A stretch of 58,273 nucleotides of DNA from Flavobacterium psychrophilum DSM 3660 = ATCC 49418 (GTDB lineage Bacteria > Bacteroidota > Bacteroidia > Flavobacteriales > Flavobacteriaceae): assembly GCF_002217405.1 (NCBI RefSeq), contig NZ_MUHE01000009.1, positions 1 through 58,273 of the forward strand, given 5' to 3'. Below are positions 53,722 to 58,273 of this stretch, piece after piece. Numbering within the stretch: position 1 is the first letter of the stretch; each line of letters opens with the position of its first letter. The notes beneath the pieces were generated by a model. It worked only from the letters and a program-made list of their open reading frames with translations, ran no database searches and was not told the origin of the DNA. The translations under genes were made by a program, and so were the position numbers.

Positions 53722-54702
53722 TTGATTCCTTTATCCGATATATTTAGCATTTCAAATCAGAAGCAATTTGAGAAAATGGCACTGAAAGTTTTTCGTTATC
53801 AATACGAAAATAACATCGTGTATCATGAATTTTGCAATTACTTAAAAACCGAAATTCATAAGGTAAAAACGATACAACAAATTCCGTTTTTGCCCATTCA
53901 GTTTTTTAAAAGTCATGCTGTTCTTTCTAATTCGAATGCTATTGAAGCTGTTTTTACCAGTAGTGGCACCACAGGTATGGTAACCAGCAAACATTTAGTT
54001 ACTAATGTTTCTTTGTATGAAGAGAGTTATCGCAATGCGTTTTCTCATTTTTATGGCAATATAGAGGATTATGTTGTTTTGGCATTGCTTCCATCGTATT
54101 TAGAACGAGAAGGGTCTTCGCTTATTTATATGGTCGATGATTTGATAAAGCTATCAAATAACGCTCATAGTGGCTTTTATTTGCACAATCACGAGGATTT
54201 AATACAAAAACTTGTTGCTTTAGATAGCGAAGGGCAAAACGTAGTTCTTATTGGGGTAACTTATGCCTTGTTAGACTTGGTCGAAAAACAAAAATTTACC
54301 CTTAAAAATACCATTGTCATGGAAACGGGTGGTATGAAAGGAAAACGTAAAGAAATGATTCGTGAGGAGTTGCATGAGCAACTTTGCGATGGTTTTGGTA
54401 TAAATGCAATACATTCTGAATACGGAATGACTGAATTGCTTTCGCAAGCATATTCCCTTGGTAATGGTATATTTGAATGCCCAAATTGGATGCAAATCTT
54501 AGTTCGTGATGCCCAAGATGCTTTAGCTTATGTTGGTGTTGGAAAAACGGGCGGTATTAATGTGATTGATTTAGCTAATATAAACTCCTGCTCGTTTATT
54601 GCCACACAGGATTTAGGAAAAGAGTACACTAATAAAACGTTCGAAATTTTGGGACGTTTTGATAATTCGGATATTCGTGGTTGTAATTTGATGGTATTAT
54701 AA
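53722..54702 (+). CDS. LuxE-like acyl-protein synthetase / acyltransferase
   Basis: With the TTG at 53722 the protein has 326 residues and begins IPLSDIFSISNQKQFEKMAL. The adenylate-forming features are present: VFTSSGTTGMVTSKHLV (phosphate loop), METGGMKGKRKEM and HSEYGMTELLSQAYS. LuxE proteins activate fatty acids as acyl-AMP and pass them to a protein cysteine; the partner here is unknown and no luxC or luxD is nearby. The ATGs at 53701 and further left overlap the promoter and are not used. Confidence 0.8.
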   Translation: MIPLSDIFSISNQKQFEKMALKVFRYQYENNIVYHEFCNYLKTEIHKVKTIQQIPFLPIQFFKSHAVLSNSNAIEAVFTSSGTTGMVTSKHLVTNVSLYEESYRNAFSHFYGNIEDYVVLALLPSYLEREGSSLIYMVDDLIKLSNNAHSGFYLHNHEDLIQKLVALDSEGQNVVLIGVTYALLDLVEKQKFTLKNTIVMETGGMKGKRKEMIREELHEQLCDGFGINAIHSEYGMTELLSQAYSLGNGIFECPNWMQILVRDAQDALAYVGVGKTGGINVIDLANINSCSFIATQDLGKEYTNKTFEILGRFDNSDIRGCNLMVL

Positions 54703-54711
54703 AAAAATAAA

Positions 54712-55122
54712 TTATCTCATAATTATGCCATCTACAAACAAAATTGGCACTTCTTCGAGGGTGTTGTCGTTTGCGAAATTAGTTTTGAAAATAAATTTCT
54801 TGTCGTATAATGTATTGCCAATGAAGTAAGTTAGCATGAACTCATTGTTAAGTTTGAGGACACTTTTTTCTATCATTTCGACTTTTTTTACAGAAACTGG
54901 TGGTATTTCTAGAAATGCGTGGCGAAGTGATGATGTTTTTTTCATTTCGCCATCAATGGTTCCGAAGGCTTTTGAAACCAGCATAACGCCATCGAGTTGA
55001 AAATCGGAATCGTTTATCAGGTATATATTCCAGATGTTTTCTAAAAAGTCATCGCTCCATTCTTGTACTGCGGCTAGGAAGACGTTTTCTACAATTGGGA
55101 GGTTATTGATGTCGGATTTCAT
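54712..55122 (-). CDS. hypothetical protein
   Basis: With the ATG at 55122 the product has 136 residues, MKSDINNLPIVENVFLAAVQ onwards; the longer frame to 55239 is not needed. No signal peptide or membrane helix. Features: SDDFLENIWNIYLINDSDFQ, DGVMLVSKAFGT, and a C-terminal strand pair ending VPILFVDGIIMR. It reads as a small compact alpha/beta protein, conserved-looking, of no recognised family. It lies between the LuxE-like gene (convergent, 9 nt away) and pheS. Confidence 0.6.
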   Translation of the reverse strand: MKSDINNLPIVENVFLAAVQEWSDDFLENIWNIYLINDSDFQLDGVMLVSKAFGTIDGEMKKTSSLRHAFLEIPPVSVKKVEMIEKSVLKLNNEFMLTYFIGNTLYDKKFIFKTNFANDNTLEEVPILFVDGIIMR

Positions 55123-55311
55123 ATAGATTGGTTGGTTTTTAGAATTGATGTTGTTTTTGTATAAATGCCTAGCCCAGATAGTAACGGAAAGCCTTTTGAG
55201 AAGAAATACTAATTTTTCTTGACGAAAAACAACGACCAAAGGAAGTTCGTTTTTTGTTTAGAAAAATGTATTTCTTCTTAAAAGCTTGTAGTGTATAGCT
55301 GGAAGTTGCTT

Positions 55312-56331
55312 CTAAATGGTTGATTTGAATTGTTCGAGAAAGCGGATGTCGTTTTCGTAAAACATTCTGATGTCGCCTATTTGATAGATTAGCATGGCGA
55401 TTCTTTCTATTCCCATTCCGAAGGCAAATCCGTTGAATTGGTCGGGTTCGATCCCGCAATTTTTTAGCACATTGGGATCTACCATGCCGCAACCGCCTAT
55501 TTCTAGCCAGCCTGTTCCTTTTGTGATGCGGTAATCGGTTTCGGTTTTTAGTCCCCAATAAATATCTATTTCGGCACTTGGTTCGGTAAACGGGAAGTAT
55601 GAGGGGCGTAGTCTTATTTTAGATTTTCCGAACATTTCTTTGGTAAAATAAAGTAATGTTTGTTTCATATCTGCAAAGGAAACGTCTTTGTCTATGTATA
55701 ATCCTTCTACTTGGTGGAAGATGCAGTGGGAACGAGATGATACGGCTTCGTTGCGAAAAACTCTTCCTGGCGATATGGTGCGAATTGGCGGTTTGTTGTT
55801 TTCCATATAACGCACTTGTACTGATGAGGTGTGTGTGCGCAATAAAATATCTGGGTTGGTTTGTATGAAAAAGGTGTCTTGCATATCGCGTGCCGGATGG
55901 TATTCTGGTAGGTTTAATGCGGTAAAATTATGCCAATCGTCTTCTATTTCTGGTCCTTCGGAAACATTGAATCCGATGTTAGAGAATATATCGATTATTT
56001 GGTTTTTTATTAATGATATTGGGTGGCGAGAGCCTATTTTTATGTGTTCTGATGGTCGTGACAAATCACCATAGAGGCTTTTTATTTCTTCTTTGCTTTC
56101 TAGTTCTTCGGTAATGGTTTTTACCTTTTCTTCGGCAATGGTTTTTAGTAAATTAATTACTTGCCCAAATTCTTTTTTCTGATCGTTTGGTACGTTTTTG
56201 AATTCGGCAAATATGTCTTTAACTAGTCCTTTGCTTCCTAAGAATTTGATTCGAAATTCTTCGAGTTTTTCTTTGTTTTGTGTAGAAAAGGCTTTTGCTT
56301 CGGCAATGTATTCTTTAATTTTGTCTGTCAT
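55312..56331 (-). CDS. pheS: phenylalanine--tRNA ligase subunit alpha
   Basis: A 339-residue class II synthetase subunit. The N-terminal coiled coil (about 1-85) binds tRNA; the catalytic core has [14 protein letters not shown], the motif-2 region [20 protein letters not shown] with [10 protein letters not shown], and [14 protein letters not shown] / [14 protein letters not shown] as motif 3. It charges tRNA-Phe with the beta subunit, whose gene is not in this window. It has full length and is monocistronic. Confidence 0.96.
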   Translation of the reverse strand: MTDKIKEYIAEAKAFSTQNKEKLEEFRIKFLGSKGLVKDIFAEFKNVPNDQKKEFGQVINLLKTIAEEKVKTITEELESKEEIKSLYGDLSRPSEHIKIGSRHPISLIKNQIIDIFSNIGFNVSEGPEIEDDWHNFTALNLPEYHPARDMQDTFFIQTNPDILLRTHTSSVQVRYMENNKPPIRTISPGRVFRNEAVSSRSHCIFHQVEGLYIDKDVSFADMKQTLLYFTKEMFGKSKIRLRPSYFPFTEPSAEIDIYWGLKTETDYRITKGTGWLEIGGCGMVDPNVLKNCGIEPDQFNGFAFGMGIERIAMLIYQIGDIRMFYENDIRFLEQFKSTI

Positions 56332-56374
56332 CGTTCAGGTAATAAAGGTGCAAATTTAAGTGTTTTTTAGTCAT

Positions 56375-56403
56375 TAGGCAATAGCCGTTAGGCAATAGCT
56401 AGC
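56375..56403. repeat. TAGGCAATAGCC-type spacer repeat, copy 2
   Basis: TAGGCAATAGCC-G-TTAGGCAATAGC, with an internal near-duplication of TTAGGCAATAGC. It is related to 21298-21326 just after sdhA. The 56332-56469 spacer holds nothing else I recognise. Confidence 0.5.
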
Positions 56404-56469
56404 TACCATTTTTTTTAGATGAATGTGAAATGGAGATGCAATTCGAGCGGTTTATTGGGTGTTGTGTAA

Positions 56470-56826
56470 TTACTCGATTAATTTTTTCTCTAAAAAGTAA
56501 TTTACAATGGCATCTTTCATAAGTACCGATTGTTCTCCAGCTTTTAGTGGTGGTAATTCTTCTTTTACCTTGTAATGGGGCCAGCCATCGTTGTCGAAAA
56601 ATTCGAATTCGTAATACCCGTAAGGTTCTAGTAATCTGCAAATGGCAATATGCATGAGATTTAGTTTTTCGTCTTTCTTATAAATTTGATGAAATTTTCC
56701 TAATTCTTGTACGCCTATTAAATATATAATGGCATCTAAATCTAGGTCTTCGCCTTGCGAAAACTGATCTGTTAGTATGTTTACAAGCTGTTCCCAGCGT
56801 TCTTTGAGTTGTATATCTCTTGACAT
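56470..56826 (-). CDS. conserved hypothetical protein
   Basis: A 118-residue cytoplasmic protein with mostly helical N-terminal half (LKERWEQLVNILTDQFSQGE, LDLDAIIYLIGVQELGKFHQ) and a short strand pair later (YYEFEFFDNDGWPHYK), ending in a helix (LMKDAIVNYFLEKKL). No recognised family and no catalytic motif. It lies alone between pheS and cvpA; its upstream region does not show a clear promoter. Confidence 0.7.
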   Translation of the reverse strand: MSRDIQLKERWEQLVNILTDQFSQGEDLDLDAIIYLIGVQELGKFHQIYKKDEKLNLMHIAICRLLEPYGYYEFEFFDNDGWPHYKVKEELPPLKAGEQSVLMKDAIVNYFLEKKLIE

Positions 56827-56948
56827 TTTAATTTTAGATTTTAGATTTGCTTCGCCTGTTCTCTAACGCTTGGGTTAGATTTATTCTAAAAACAAAATCT
56901 TTCTTGGCTGTAAAGATAGTGAGTTGTATTTGTAATAAACAATTTTGA

Positions 56949-56956
56949 TATATTTG
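56949..56956 (+). promoter_or_regulatory. -7 element of cvpA
   Basis: TATATTTG, with candidate -33 boxes TTTG at 56929-56932 (16-nt spacer) and TTG at 56924-56926 (22-nt spacer). The ATG follows 14 nt later. Confidence 0.5.
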
Positions 56957-56970
56957 ATAAAAATAAATTT

Positions 56971-57501
56971 ATGGAAATTATTGATGTTGTTTTGGGTGCT
57001 TTGTTAGTTTTTGGTTTTTATAAAGGTTTTAAAAATGGTCTTTTTGTAGAATTGGCTTCTTTGATTTCGTTCTTTGTTGGTGTTTTTGTTGCGGTCAAGT
57101 TCTCTTATGTTGTGAGTGATTTTCTAGGAAAACATGTTTCTTGGTCGCCTAAAACGATTCAGATTTCGGCCTTTGTTTTTACTTTATTGCTTGTTATAAT
57201 TGCTATTCATTCGTTGGCAAAAATTTTTACAGGAATTGCAAGTTTTGCTTTTTTAGGTTGGGCAAATACTTTGGCGGGTGGTTTTTTTGCTACGATAAAA
57301 ACGGCTTTGCTTATTGGGGTTGTGTTGAGTTTGTTTCAGAAAGTAAACCTAAACAATATGATTGTTTCTAAAGAAACGCAGGAAAGTTCTTTGTTTTTTA
57401 ATGCTTGTATGATAACATCGGAAGCTTTATTGCCAACATTAACGGATTGGTTTAAGGATTTGAAAGGGAAAGCAGAAAGTAAATCTACTTTAACTCCTTA
57501 A
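56971..57501 (+). CDS. cvpA: CvpA family membrane protein
   Basis: A 176-residue protein with four membrane helices (IIDVVLGALLVFGFYKG at the start, then LASLISFFVGVFVAVKF, VFTLLLVIIAIHSLAKIF and FATIKTALLIGVVLSLF). The pattern matches CvpA/colicin V production proteins, widespread membrane proteins whose exact role is unsettled. The final 17 nt overlap the convergent batE gene. Confidence 0.85.
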   Translation: MEIIDVVLGALLVFGFYKGFKNGLFVELASLISFFVGVFVAVKFSYVVSDFLGKHVSWSPKTIQISAFVFTLLLVIIAIHSLAKIFTGIASFAFLGWANTLAGGFFATIKTALLIGVVLSLFQKVNLNNMIVSKETQESSLFFNACMITSEALLPTLTDWFKDLKGKAESKSTLTP

Positions 57502-58228
57502 TAGCACTTTTCTCAATCCAGCCTTCTTTGAGGTCTAAAAGTTGTATTTTTTTGTAATTGTTTAAACTTTCTAACACAAAAACTTTGGTTCCCGCATGCA
57601 AAACAAACGCATCTTGTGCGGTTGATTTTGGTTCGCTTTTTACCAATGTAATGTCTGCAAAAACAATAGCCGGTCTGTCATTATTGCTTTGGTTTTTTTC
57701 GAAAAATCCTGCAAAAACACTTACCATTGCAAACAACAATATAAATAGCATACTAGTAAAGAAAATTCTTTTTAGCATGGTAGTGTTAGAAAAATAATAA
57801 CCTACAAAACATATTAAGAATAACACCGAAAAAACAATAGCTATCCAAGCCCAAGTGTCATAATGATAGCTTGAGGTAAAATCTCTTATTATTTTTGGAA
57901 AACCCACTTTTGGAGTTTCGACAACTTCATCGATAGTCATTTTTTGTGCAAAAGCAAGATTGTTTCGAATTTCTGAATCGTTAGGATTTAACAATAAAGC
58001 CTTTTCGAAATTAAAAATGGCTGGTGCTACTTTGTTTAATTTATAATAGCAATTCCCTAAGTTAAAATATAATTCAGCCGATTGTTGTCCTGATTTTACT
58101 ACACTTTCGTAAACGGTTATCGCTTCTTGATAATTTCCTTTTTGGTATAAATTATTTCCTTTATCGAAAGCGGTTTGTGCCCAAAATGTTTGGGTAATGA
58201 GAAGGAATATAAAGAGTATATTTTTCAT
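57485..58228 (-). CDS. batE: BatE-like TPR/SH3 membrane protein
   Basis: A 247-residue protein: signal-like N-terminus (ILFIFLLITQTFWAQ), two TPR units (about 20-95, GNNLYQKGNYQEAITVYESV and LYFNLGNCYYKLNKVAPAI), two membrane helices (about 128-150 and 155-178), and a C-terminal SH3-like domain (about 185-247, DAFVLHAGTKVFVLESLNNY, LKEGWIEKSAI). This is the plan of BatE, last gene of the bat aerotolerance operon in Bacteroidota. Upstream bat genes would lie beyond the window. It overlaps cvpA by 17 nt at its 3' end. Confidence 0.85.
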   Translation of the reverse strand: MKNILFIFLLITQTFWAQTAFDKGNNLYQKGNYQEAITVYESVVKSGQQSAELYFNLGNCYYKLNKVAPAIFNFEKALLLNPNDSEIRNNLAFAQKMTIDEVVETPKVGFPKIIRDFTSSYHYDTWAWIAIVFSVLFLICFVGYYFSNTTMLKRIFFTSMLFILLFAMVSVFAGFFEKNQSNNDRPAIVFADITLVKSEPKSTAQDAFVLHAGTKVFVLESLNNYKKIQLLDLKEGWIEKSAIKELK

Positions 58229-58273
58229 AGTTTATTTTTTTTAAACACGAAGTTTACTAAGGTTTTCACAAAG

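Noticed and set aside
55169..55558. 129-codon minus-strand frame overlapping pheS in another frame
   Set aside because: It is a shifted reading of the pheS C-terminus with arginine-rich low-complexity composition.

Overview
The window looks like a chromosome segment of a Flavobacterium or a close relative (Bacteroidota, Flavobacteriaceae). The signs are an AT-rich composition, Bacteroidota-type promoters (TTG or TTTG, about 17-21 nt, then TAnnTTTG) ahead of many genes, several secreted proteins ending in type IX secretion (T9SS) sorting domains, and a gene content typical of the group (panC/panD, a GlgA-like gene, DUF4270, glmS, atpDC apart from other atp genes, sdhCAB, feoAB, rseP, M13 and M1 peptidases).

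Layout. 1-5.8 kb: NTF2-like secreted protein, 2OG-Fe(II) oxygenase, tRNA-Asn(GTT), rseP, a T9SS M1 peptidase, ssb. 5.8-6.6 kb: a gene-poor stretch with the second copy of a structured dispersed repeat and decayed coding fragments. 6.6-16.7 kb: small zinc-finger protein, NAD-binding SDR-like enzyme, pepO-like M13 peptidase, a large BNR-repeat T9SS protein, SCO protein, and feoA-feoB plus a 38-residue Cys-rich partner behind a Fur-box-like site. 16.7-18.6 kb: an AT-rich accessory stretch with an HNH-like protein and a probable transposase scrap. 18.6-22.6 kb: sdhC-sdhA-sdhB, interrupted between sdhA and sdhB by a four-helix-bundle (IVP-type) gene bracketed by 15/16-identical direct repeats. 22.9-24 kb: dinB.

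24.2-28.8 kb: five consecutive exported proteins of unknown function, four in a tight operon. They include a paralogous pair (one a lipoprotein), a DUF6175-like protein with CsgG/TolB-N-like features, and two larger exported proteins. This is the best candidate for an undescribed envelope system. 28.9-38.8 kb, minus strand: a MuiA/DUF4139 protein carrying a TonB-receptor plug-like insert; a toxin-antitoxin pair leading an apparent operon with an HExxH protein and an AsmA-like/GT51 fusion; and the panC-panD-flippase-like-esterase-like-radA operon.

38.8-58.3 kb: a GlgA-like half-protein, a DUF4270 lipoprotein and glmS; a TonB-dependent receptor followed by an SGNH lipoprotein; atpD-atpC with a hairpin-forming spacer repeat; a pseudogene; a BioF-like enzyme; two T9SS cargo proteins, one little more than a sorting domain; a LuxE-like gene with a probable TTG start; pheS; small hypotheticals; and convergent cvpA and batE. 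Genes upstream of batE lie beyond the window. Family names come from reading the translations, not from database searches.
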